12,570 nt of DNA, taken from assembly GCA_030040725.1 (NCBI GenBank), contig JASHTD010000242.1:1-12570 (forward strand). The letters run 5' to 3'. The translations under genes were made by a program, and so were the position numbers. Positions 1 to 5,995 of the stretch are shown piece by piece. Below the pieces are notes generated by a model. That model was not told the origin of the DNA and did not search any database. It saw only the letters and a program-made list of their open reading frames with translations. Each line of letters opens with the position of its first letter. Position 1 is the stretch's first letter. This DNA is from Candidatus Sulfotelmatobacter sp. GTDB taxonomy: Bacteria; Acidobacteriota; Terriglobia; Terriglobales; Acidobacteriaceae.

Positions 1-863
1 CGTTTGAACCTGCCGTTCGCGATCTGTTCGGTCTTGCCATACAACTTGATCTTCCCGTTTTCGATCTCATACAGCGGCCAAATGCCCGTATTCACGGCCA
101 GTTCACCGAGTTCGAAGGAGAGCACGGGATCGAAATCCCAACCCTTCGGGCATGGATTCAGGCAGTGAATGAAGGTCGGTCCGCCGATCGACAGAGCCTT
201 GCGGATGTTGTTCATCGCCTGCAGCGGATACGAAGTGGAAATGGTTCCAACATATTTGCAGGTGGGATGGCCAACCATCATCAGCGGGGCGACATTCTTT
301 TTCCAGCGATGATGCATGATCCGCTTTACTTTTCCCGGAGTACTGAACGAGGTGTTGGCGCCGTACGGAGAGGTTCCGGAGATCTGGATGTCCGTGTTGG
401 CGTAGGACTCGTTGTCGTACATCAGGATCAGCAGGTTGTAATCGGGATGGGTCATGGTTGCGGAAATCGCACCCAGGCCCATGTCAGCTCCACCGCCATC
501 ACCGCAGAATGCGATGACGTTGATGGGCTCGTCCTTCATGAAGCCCTTGCGCATCTGCGCGCGCAGCGCGGCTGCGACGCCAAGCGCACCGGAGCCTGAG
601 CTGCCCAGTTGCGTATGCATCCAGGGCACGCCCCACGGGGTTGCATAGTAAGAGGTGTTGGCCACGTACATGCAGCCCGTGCTGCCCAGAATGATGGTTC
701 TGGGACCTGCAGCCTTCGCCATCAGCTTCATGATTTGCGCAGACTCGCAGGCTTGGCAGGTGCGGTGGCCGGATGTGTAGTACTCGTTGAATGGAACCTT
801 CTTTACGCCTTTGAAGGCTTCCAGGTCTTGCGTCGGTTTTTCATCTACGAATGTTGTGCTCAT
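1..863 (-). CDS. 2-oxoacid:ferredoxin oxidoreductase beta subunit (PorB/OOR-beta-like), 3' end beyond left edge
   Basis: This is the thiamine-diphosphate-binding subunit of a CoA-independent or CoA-dependent 2-oxoacid:ferredoxin oxidoreductase; 287 residues are visible and the C-terminus is cut by the window edge. The ThDP/Mg motif GDGGGAD lies at residues 121-127, followed by the NESYANT segment (151-157), equivalent to the NEAYxNT seen in the family. The proximal [4Fe-4S] cluster ligands are C36xxC39, C64 and C238 in NPCPKGW. The start ATG at 863-861 follows an AAGGA ribosome site about ten bases upstream. The gene lies 42 bp after the alpha subunit and is last of the visible minus-strand operon. 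The family assignment is clear. The oxalate-type substrate call rests on the neighbouring alpha subunit, not on this one. Confidence 0.93.
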   Translation of the reverse strand, partial: MSTTFVDEKPTQDLEAFKGVKKVPFNEYYTSGHRTCQACESAQIMKLMAKAAGPRTIILGSTGCMYVANTSYYATPWGVPWMHTQLGSSGSGALGVAAALRAQMRKGFMKDEPINVIAFCGDGGGADMGLGAISATMTHPDYNLLILMYDNESYANTDIQISGTSPYGANTSFSTPGKVKRIMHHRWKKNVAPLMMVGHPTCKYVGTISTSYPLQAMNNIRKALSIGGPTFIHCLNPCPKGWDFDPVLSFELGELAVNTGIWPLYEIENGKIKLYGKTEQIANGRFK

Positions 864-889
864 TGATTGATGTCCTTTCCGGCTATTGA

Positions 890-909
890 ATAAGCGTCGA
901 AACGCTTAT
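890..909 (-). other. intercistronic UUCG-loop hairpin at the end of the alpha-subunit gene
   Basis: A perfect 8-bp stem (ATAAGCGT / ACGCTTAT) encloses the loop TTCG when read on the minus strand. One arm contains the alpha-subunit TAA stop codon (908-906). UUCG tetraloops are known to be very stable. No T-run follows, so it is unlikely to be a full terminator. It may protect the 3' end of the upstream message or tune the alpha:beta ratio, which is inference. Confidence 0.5.
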
Positions 910-2141
910 CCCCGCAGCCCGATCCATTGAGTCAGGGGTTGCGCAATTCCTTTCGCGGCGTCGAAGACCGAGTCCGCGACTTTCTCGAGGTCTGGCACGG
1001 TGATTTCGCGTCCACCGAGTCCACCGATGAAGCCCAGCACCGGTGGTCTGGTAGCGGAGCCGGTGTACATGGCCGACCGAACTTCAGTGGCCACTACGCC
1101 GCTGAGGTTGGGCGATCCAAACGAGAAATCGCGATCGATCACTCCAACTGCCTTGAAGCGCTCAAGGCATTTGGCAATTTCCGGACCGGCAAACGGCCGG
1201 AACCAGCGCAAGCGCACAAAGCCAACTTTCTTGCCTTCTTCGCGCATCTTGCGGATGGCAACGCGAGCCGGCGTCGACAACGTGCCCATGCCCAGCAGAA
1301 CCACATCGGCATCCTTGGTCATGTACTCTTCGAAGAACGGATTGCCGTATTTGCGTCCAAACGTGTGTTCGAACTCGGCGTAGACCTCGCGGATCACGTC
1401 GCAAGCAATTTCGGTGACCGCATAATTCTGTCGCCGAATTTCGGTCACCCAATCCTCGTTGGCCTGCGGCGCAACGGAGATTACGTTATCGGGATGGAAC
1501 AGTAAGTCGCCGCGATCGTAGCGAGGCAGGAACTTCTTTACCTGCTCAGCGCTTGGGATCTGGACCAGCGCCTGTGAGTGAGTCAGGAACGCGCCATCGC
1601 AACTGATGGCCAGCGGTACGAACATGCGGCGATCTTCCGCCACGCGATACGCAATCAGCGCGGTGTCGAGCGCTTCCTGCGCGCTGTCAACCCAGGTCAA
1701 CAACCAACCGAGGTCGCGCACGGCGAGGGCATCGTTGTGCTCCACGCCGAACGCTCCAGGATCGTCCAGCGCCCGATTGCCGACCATGGCCACCATGGGA
1801 ATGCGCAGAGCCGGGGTAACCGTCAGCGCTTCCATGGCATACATCCAACCTACGCCGCTCGAACCGCAGAATACGCGCGCGCCGCAAGCCGAGGCATGCT
1901 TGACGATTTCAAATTGTGAATGCTCGCCTTCGGCCACGATGTACTCGCAATCCATTTCGCCATCTGCAACCAGTTGGCTGATGTATTGCATCACCGTGTC
2001 GTAAGGCCGGATCGGATACGCCGTGACTACGTCCACGTTGGCCAGTTTGCAGGCGATCGCAATGGCTTCCGCTCCGGTAATCAGGGCTTCCTGCTCGATA
2101 CTCTTTTTCTTTTCTTGAACCGGCATTGTTAATGTCGCCAT
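906..2141 (-). CDS. 2-oxoacid:ferredoxin oxidoreductase alpha subunit, oxalate oxidoreductase-like
   Basis: This is the substrate-side alpha subunit (411 aa; PorA family domains I and II). The start is taken at ATG 2141-2139 because AAGGAG (2153-2148) sits six bases upstream and an upstream in-frame ATG at 2249 would overlap the preceding gene. Pyruvate enzymes usually have YPITPS; here residues 42-48 read YPIRPYD, with Arg45 replacing the Thr. A GEGEHSQ segment (71-76) and R123-A-L-D126-D-P-G-A130-F131 follow. From memory of the Moorella thermoacetica oxalate oxidoreductase alpha chain, Arg31, Arg109, Asp112 and Phe117 align at a constant offset of 14, and long stretches look similar. OOR converts oxalate to two CO2 and two low-potential electrons. 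Asp116 of OOR is Ala130 here, so the substrate could differ. The family is certain; the oxalate specificity is likely but not shown. Confidence 0.93.
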   Translation of the reverse strand: MATLTMPVQEKKKSIEQEALITGAEAIAIACKLANVDVVTAYPIRPYDTVMQYISQLVADGEMDCEYIVAEGEHSQFEIVKHASACGARVFCGSSGVGWMYAMEALTVTPALRIPMVAMVGNRALDDPGAFGVEHNDALAVRDLGWLLTWVDSAQEALDTALIAYRVAEDRRMFVPLAISCDGAFLTHSQALVQIPSAEQVKKFLPRYDRGDLLFHPDNVISVAPQANEDWVTEIRRQNYAVTEIACDVIREVYAEFEHTFGRKYGNPFFEEYMTKDADVVLLGMGTLSTPARVAIRKMREEGKKVGFVRLRWFRPFAGPEIAKCLERFKAVGVIDRDFSFGSPNLSGVVATEVRSAMYTGSATRPPVLGFIGGLGGREITVPDLEKVADSVFDAAKGIAQPLTQWIGLRG

Positions 2142-2147
2142 CTGATT

Positions 2148-2153
2148 CTCCTT
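2148..2153 (-). promoter_or_regulatory. ribosome binding site deciding the alpha-subunit start
   Basis: AAGGAG on the minus strand, six bases before ATG 2141-2139. It lies in the 37-bp gap after the gamma-delta gene. It supports this start over an in-frame ATG at 2249, which lies inside that gene. Confidence 0.8.
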
Positions 2154-2178
2154 ATCTTTACAGTGCTGCTTGGGCGGA

Positions 2179-3360
2179 CTAGCCTTTGCGAGCGACTTCC
2201 AGGGCCTCAGGCACCTGTTCTTGATATTGACCGCGATACCGGAAGCCATGCGATCGTTTCTCGATGGGCTCCGTCGATTCGATTGTTTTCTCCAGCCACT
2301 TCAAATAAGCATCCTTATCTTTCTTGAATGCCTCGTATTGGCTGTTGTTATCTTTGAACTGCGATTCGTTGACCATGGTGATGCAGTCTTCGACAGGGCA
2401 AACGGCCTCGCAAACGCCGCATCCGCAGCACGCTTCGAGGTTCGCATCGTAGGTGTTCTCGGGCGTGACGTCGAAGGAAGCATCGGGGCAGTTGAGCCAG
2501 CAGAGCGTGCACTTGGTGCAGGTCGAGAAATTTACGACCGGGCGTTGCGTGCGCGACGAGTATTTCTTGAACAGCTCATTGCGTGCTGGACGGAATCCGC
2601 CAACCTCGCCGGTGACCGGATCTTTGTACGGTCCGCCTTGCGGCTGGCCTTTAATGGAAACGCCTTCCCGCATGTTTTCCCACTCGGGCAGCGCGAACTT
2701 GAAGAGTTCTTCGGGATTGCCTTCGCCGGGCTTCACATCAATCGTCTTGAAGCGGTCATAGGCGGTTTTCGCTGACGTGACCTTGAGAGGACTCTTCAGC
2801 TTTTCGGTGATGAACCGCTCGACTGCTTGCAGGCTAACGATTTCCGGGAATGCTTTGGCGATCGCCCCCAGCACGCGCACGTCAGTGTGATCATCTTTAA
2901 AGACCCACATTCCGGAGAAGCTGGTTACTCCTTTGAGCACGGCCAGTTTGTAGGGCTGCTCGTTGCGGTGAATGGTCTTCAGCAGTTCCGGTGCGTCCTG
3001 CAGCGAAACTACGATGAGAGTACGTCCGGGTTTCAGTGCATGGTGAACCGGTTGCAGCCCGTACCAGGCCCACGACTCCGTGCCCTTGCAGAGCGTGTCA
3101 TCGAGGACGACCGTTACGTCGACTTGCTTCGGCTCGTACTGCGCCATTCCCTCCTGAAGGGTCTGCTCATCGTTGGCAACAATGGCGAAACTCTTGGCCG
3201 GAATGCCGTTCCGTTCCGGAGAATCTCCATAACGGCCGAACGAAATCCCTAACTTGCCTTCGTTGTGCGCGGCCAGAACGATGTCGCGCGTTATGTTTTT
3301 TGCCAGAGTCTTTTGAAAGACTCCACGGTAGATAATTTCAACGGCAAATAGTTGGCCCAT
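2179..3360 (-). CDS. fused gamma-delta subunit of 2-oxoacid:ferredoxin oxidoreductase (PorG + 2x[4Fe-4S] ferredoxin)
   Basis: This 393-aa protein joins a PorG-like domain (about 1-195) to a bacterial ferredoxin domain. The ferredoxin part carries C281xxC284xxC287xxxC291P and C311xxC314xxC317xxxC321P, giving two [4Fe-4S] clusters that pass electrons from the ThDP site to an external ferredoxin. The PorG part keeps the SPERNGIPAKSF segment (like GPERRGAPV of the family). It lacks the usual glycine-rich GRGGQG near its start, where it reads YRGVFQKTLAKN instead. I recall that Moorella oxalate oxidoreductase also has fused gamma-delta, whereas archaeal pyruvate enzymes have them separate. The start ATG (3360-3358) follows GGAGGT six bases upstream and overlaps the regulator's last codons by 23 bp, suggesting translational coupling. 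The stop is TAG. Confidence 0.92.
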   Translation of the reverse strand: MGQLFAVEIIYRGVFQKTLAKNITRDIVLAAHNEGKLGISFGRYGDSPERNGIPAKSFAIVANDEQTLQEGMAQYEPKQVDVTVVLDDTLCKGTESWAWYGLQPVHHALKPGRTLIVVSLQDAPELLKTIHRNEQPYKLAVLKGVTSFSGMWVFKDDHTDVRVLGAIAKAFPEIVSLQAVERFITEKLKSPLKVTSAKTAYDRFKTIDVKPGEGNPEELFKFALPEWENMREGVSIKGQPQGGPYKDPVTGEVGGFRPARNELFKKYSSRTQRPVVNFSTCTKCTLCWLNCPDASFDVTPENTYDANLEACCGCGVCEAVCPVEDCITMVNESQFKDNNSQYEAFKKDKDAYLKWLEKTIESTEPIEKRSHGFRYRGQYQEQVPEALEVARKG

Positions 3361-4087
3361 TTGGCAACCTCCATCCTTTTTGGAGCTGATTCAAAACGAT
3401 GTCTTCGATTTCCGAGATGTGCGTGAGCATGGCCTCGCCAGCCCCCGCCGCATCGCCAGCCTTCAGAGCCGCTAGCACGCGGCGATGTCCCGCGAGCGAT
3501 TTTGACGCGCGACCTTCCACCTGCAAGGCTCGTTCGCGGGTTTCCCGCAGCAGGTCCATCAGCACATCGATTAGTTTGAGCACGATGCTGTTGGCGGCCG
3601 CAGCGGCAATCGCGTAGTGAAACAAAGCGTCTTCCTCAACTGCCGGCTCATTTCGCTGCAGCCTTTGCTCGTGGCGCTGAAGAATGTTCTCCATCTCCAC
3701 GATTTGTTCGGGAGTAACATGTCGAGCGGCAATTCGCGCTACCGCTGGCTCGATCATTTTGCGAACCTCGATAAGTTCGCCGATGTGATGTTGCTTTTCG
3801 AGAAGTGCGCTTGCCACCGAACCCATGGGAGAATCAGCCGCGGGATCCCGCACGATAGTTCCCACTCCTTGCCGCACTTCCAATAACCCCATGAGTTCAA
3901 GGCTATGCACCGCTTCCCGGACTGAGCTGCGGCTGACCCCGAGCATCTACACAAGTTCACGCTCCGAGGGAAGCGTGTCGCCGGGTTTCAGGTCGGTGAG
4001 AATTCGCTCCTGAAGTTGCTGGGCAACTGCTTTATAGACCCGGCTGCGCGGGATGGTTTCAAGCTCGATCTTCGCGGTACTGCTCAT
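3338..4087 (-). pseudogene. FadR/FCD-type GntR transcription regulator interrupted by an in-frame amber codon
   Basis: Read from ATG 4087-4085, the frame encodes a complete FadR-family regulator of 249 codons, but codon 47 (3949-3947) is TAG. It falls inside the winged-helix domain: SERELV is followed by the stop and then MLGVSRSSVREAV, the normal continuation. The stop is followed directly by ATG (3946-3944), so a 202-residue product could arise by reinitiation; it would lack the first helices of the DNA-binding domain. The C-terminal FCD ligand-binding domain is intact. Its four likely metal ligands, numbered from that second ATG, are D106 and H110 (DALFH), H154 (GHRRV) and H176 (LTHIS). 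FCD regulators commonly sense small carboxylates. First in the operon, it probably regulated the oxidoreductase. The alternatives are a sequencing error, amber suppression or a recent pseudogene. Confidence 0.8.
3367..3372 (-). promoter_or_regulatory. ribosome binding site of the gamma-delta subunit gene
   Basis: GGAGGT on the minus strand, six bases before ATG 3360-3358. It lies inside the 3' end of the regulator frame, so ribosomes finishing the regulator would pass over this start site. Confidence 0.75.
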
Positions 4088-4101
4088 GGGGGATGAGATC
4101 A

Positions 4102-4129
4102 CTGGTCCGACGACTGAGCATCGAACCAG
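4102..4129. promoter_or_regulatory. inverted CTGGT...ACCAG half-sites, candidate regulator operator
   Basis: CTGGT (4102-4106) and ACCAG (4125-4129) form an inverted pair whose centres are about 23 bp apart, 15 to 42 bp upstream of the regulator start. GntR/FadR-type operators use TGGT/ACCA half-sites, but normally only a few bases apart, so the spacing is atypical. The call is weak and based on position and half-site similarity only. Confidence 0.25.
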
Positions 4130-4406
4130 CTCATTACAGACCTCGGGGCATAAATCGCGCAGTGAGCCCTAAATGCCTTCAAAGTGAGCTCGCGCACTGA
4201 TCAATGTGACCGATGTCGCTTTTCAGGCAGATTTCTCGTCAAAGCGTCCGGCACGCCTTGGTTACCTTCGCGGTGTGACCGCAAGAAGCGCGAAACCGCC
4301 GACCATGGCTCAAAGTGATCCGGCTCAATTCAATGCGAACCAGCTATCACGATTAACCGTGACTGCAATCACTGCGCAAATCTTAGGAAATGTTGAAACT
4401 TGCAAC

Positions 4407-4426
4407 CAGCAGCGATACCGCTGCTG
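4407..4426. promoter_or_regulatory. perfect 8-bp inverted repeat with 4-base loop, candidate activator site
   Basis: CAGCAGCG and CGCTGCTG flank the loop ATAC. The element ends 124 bp before the cytochrome c start. NtrC-family activators bind dyads at roughly this distance upstream of promoters, and such an activator is encoded downstream at 8841-10208. No T-run follows on either strand, which argues against a terminator. Confidence 0.4.
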
Positions 4427-4550
4427 AGTTCTCTTACATGCAGTTTTTCCGGGATTTGTACCAGTGGTCAGTTTCGCAACAGATGCACGACCGCGAGAAA
4501 GGCCGCTGTTTTCGTGTGATTGCAAAACTCTTAAGGAGAAAAACGAAATC

Positions 4551-4865
4551 ATGAAGACGAAGAAGCTGGTAATGCTGATCGTGACCATCGCGGTAGCACT
4601 GTTCGTTCTGATCCCCAATTTGTCCTGGGCCGAAGACGGAGCGGCCATCTACAAAACCAAATGCGCTATGTGCCATGGCGCCGATGCTGCAGGTAAGCCC
4701 GCGGCCAAGATTCCGAGCCTGGTTTCCGACGAAGCCAAGAAGCAGTCGGATGACGGTCTGGCCAAGGCTGTGGTAGAGACCGCGAAGCATCCAGCTGGCG
4801 TAAAAAGCATTCCGGCTGATGACGTGAAAGCGATCGTGGCCTACATCCGCAGCCTGCAGAAATAA
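4551..4865 (+). CDS. secreted mono-haem class I-like cytochrome c with His in place of the usual Met ligand
   Basis: This is a 104-residue small cytochrome c. A signal peptide (about 1-27: KTKK, hydrophobic core, cut after SWA) directs it to the periplasm. The single haem motif C38AMC41H42 lies near the mature N-terminus, and a C-terminal helix (ADDVKAIVAYIRSL) closes the fold. No Met follows the haem motif. Where related small cytochromes read KMPAYKSL, this one has K79-H80-P-A, so His80 probably serves as the second axial ligand (inference). It is likely an electron shuttle for the HybA/HybB-like proteins encoded next, after a 329-bp gap. The start ATG is chosen for AAGGAG (4533-4538), 12 bases upstream, and the signal peptide; an in-frame upstream start at 4464 would spoil the signal peptide. 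Confidence 0.93.
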   Translation: MKTKKLVMLIVTIAVALFVLIPNLSWAEDGAAIYKTKCAMCHGADAAGKPAAKIPSLVSDEAKKQSDDGLAKAVVETAKHPAGVKSIPADDVKAIVAYIRSLQK

Positions 4866-5038
4866 GCCATTGGCGGTTCCATTGGCGCGCCACTGCTGAA
4901 ACGGTCGAGCAGTCGCCGAGGAGAGCGTGAGGTGTGCGATGCAGGGATCCGGTGTGATAGAGGGCGAACGGAAAACGAGCCAGTCGCGCCTTCCCCGGAA
5001 TATCCCAGGGCTGCGCGCTCCGCATGGAACCCGCCGCT

Positions 5039-5068
5039 CGAGCCCGAGGCGGAAATCCCTTGGGCTCG
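5039..5068 (+). terminator. stem-loop, possible partial Rho-independent terminator after the cytochrome c gene
   Basis: A 10-bp stem pairs CGAGCCCGAG with CTTGGGCTCG (one G-T pair) around a 10-base loop. A short CTTTTATT follows from 5074, after five intervening bases. It lies 173 bp after the cytochrome stop. The GC-rich stem fits a terminator or attenuator; the late, short T-run makes full termination doubtful. Confidence 0.4.
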
Positions 5069-5181
5069 GGCCACTTTTATTGACCACTTCACCTCGCACA
5101 GTTCCGGGCACCGCTTCGCAGCGGAGACGGGATTCCTCTTTGTTGATTCCGTCGGAGAGAAAGTCCCGCGCCGGTGCCATC

Positions 5182-5186
5182 AGGAG
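5182..5186 (+). promoter_or_regulatory. ribosome binding site deciding the iron-sulfur protein start
   Basis: AGGAG sits eight bases before ATG 5195. The in-frame GTG at 5174 lies upstream of this site and adds only seven residues, so 5195 is preferred. Confidence 0.75.
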
Positions 5187-5194
5187 TCACTTTT

Positions 5195-5995
5195 ATGAGT
5201 AAGGCATTACTGTATGACGCAACGATGTGTATCGGCTGCAAGCAATGTGAGCAAGCCTGCGCCACGCAAAATCACTTGCCCTATAACGACGCAGTCGCTG
5301 CGGAGCCAGTTCAGTCCGAACATAAATTCACCGTTGTTCTCACGAAGGATGACAAGTTCATGCGCCGCCTTTGCATGCACTGCGAGAAGCCGGCCTGCGC
5401 GTCGGTTTGCCCCGTAGGTGCACTGCACAAGACGAAGGAAGGCCCGGTTGTTTACGACGTGTGGAAGTGCATTGGTTGCCGTTACTGCATGGTGGCCTGT
5501 GCATTCGGACAGCCGAAGTATGAATGGCAATCCCTCAATCCGCGCGTGCGCAAATGCATTATGTGCCCCGACCGCATCGCAGCCGGCAAACAGACGGCCT
5601 GCGCCGAGATTTGCCCAACCGGCGCGACCAAGTTCGGCGATCGCGACGACCTGGTCAAGGAAGCGCAGGAGCGCATCCGGCAGAACCCTTCCAACTACGT
5701 GCCCCGAATTTATGGGCTGAACGAAGTTGGCGGCACCTCCGTCCTGATTCTGTCCGGCGTCAACCCGGAAGAGTACGGATATCCAGCTTCGGCAAAAATC
5801 GGCGATACACCGATGCCGGAATACACCGGACGGGTCATGGAAAGAGTGCCGGACTTTATCCCGGTGTGGTCGCTTGTCCTCGGCGGCATCTACTGGATTT
5901 CCCATCGCCGCGATGAAGTGGCCGCAGCGGAAGCGGAAGATAGAGCCGCTGCAGAAGCGGAAGAAGGAAAAGAGAAGAACGGGAGTTCGCGATGA
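5195..5995 (+). CDS. HybA-like four-cluster [4Fe-4S] electron transfer protein with C-terminal membrane anchor
   Basis: This 266-aa member of the HybA/FdnH/DmsB family carries sixteen cysteines in four groups: C12xxC15xxC18xxxC22; CMHCEKPAC-xxx-CP (around 60-72); CIGCRYCMVAC (around 92-102); and CIMC...CAEICP (around 122-142). They form a chain of four [4Fe-4S] clusters. A hydrophobic segment near residues 225-243 (FIPVWSLVLGGIYWIS) anchors it, followed by an Ala/Glu-rich charged tail. No twin-arginine signal precedes the first cluster, unlike HybA, so it may stay on the cytoplasmic side or need a Tat partner not encoded here. It overlaps the next gene by ATGA, so the two are translationally coupled and surely partners. 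It is not a hydrogenase part by itself; no catalytic subunit lies nearby. Confidence 0.93.
   Translation: MSKALLYDATMCIGCKQCEQACATQNHLPYNDAVAAEPVQSEHKFTVVLTKDDKFMRRLCMHCEKPACASVCPVGALHKTKEGPVVYDVWKCIGCRYCMVACAFGQPKYEWQSLNPRVRKCIMCPDRIAAGKQTACAEICPTGATKFGDRDDLVKEAQERIRQNPSNYVPRIYGLNEVGGTSVLILSGVNPEEYGYPASAKIGDTPMPEYTGRVMERVPDFIPVWSLVLGGIYWISHRRDEVAAAEAEDRAAAEAEEGKEKNGSSR

Larger units (their letters stand above)
4088..4550. promoter_or_regulatory. divergent intergenic control region between the regulator/oxidoreductase operon and the cytochrome operon
   Basis: This 463-bp stretch separates two head-to-head transcription units and must hold both promoters. I found no convincing coding frame; a 73-codon plus-strand frame at 4206-4427 has no ribosome site or recognisable product. 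Visible structure is an inverted pair of CTGGT half-sites (4102-4129), a 7-bp direct repeat AGTGAGC at 4161 and 4183 (22 bp apart), and a perfect hairpin at 4407-4426. I could not find a clean -24 GG / -12 GC sigma-54 promoter on the plus strand, nor a confident sigma-70 promoter. Confidence 0.6.
4866..5194 (+). other. non-coding gap between the cytochrome c and iron-sulfur protein genes
   Basis: This 329-bp stretch has no credible gene: overlapping short plus-strand frames at 4927-5202 are Arg/Ser/Pro-rich and match nothing I know. It holds the stem-loop at 5039-5068 and, just before the next gene, a good ribosome site. It may contain a second promoter, so the cytochrome may be expressed separately or in excess. 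Confidence 0.5.

Noticed and set aside
906..2249. longer alpha-subunit start at 2249
   Set aside because: It would overlap the gamma-delta gene by 71 bp, adds a non-homologous leader and ignores the good ribosome site before 2141.
3947..3949. amber codon as reassigned or pyrrolysine codon
   Set aside because: TAG is used as an ordinary stop at 2179-2181 (minus) and 10770-10772, and no readthrough signal is visible.
4129..4142. possible sigma-54 promoter on the minus strand for the regulator (GG-N10-GC)
   Set aside because: Only the invariant dinucleotides fit; the surrounding -24 and -12 bases do not match the consensus.
4206..4427. 73-codon plus-strand frame in the divergent intergenic region
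   Set aside because: No ribosome site, no recognisable domain, and it crosses the palindrome at 4407-4426.
4927..5202. overlapping plus-strand frames before the iron-sulfur protein gene
   Set aside because: Arg/Ser/Pro-rich low-quality frames spanning a stem-loop and the next gene's ribosome site.
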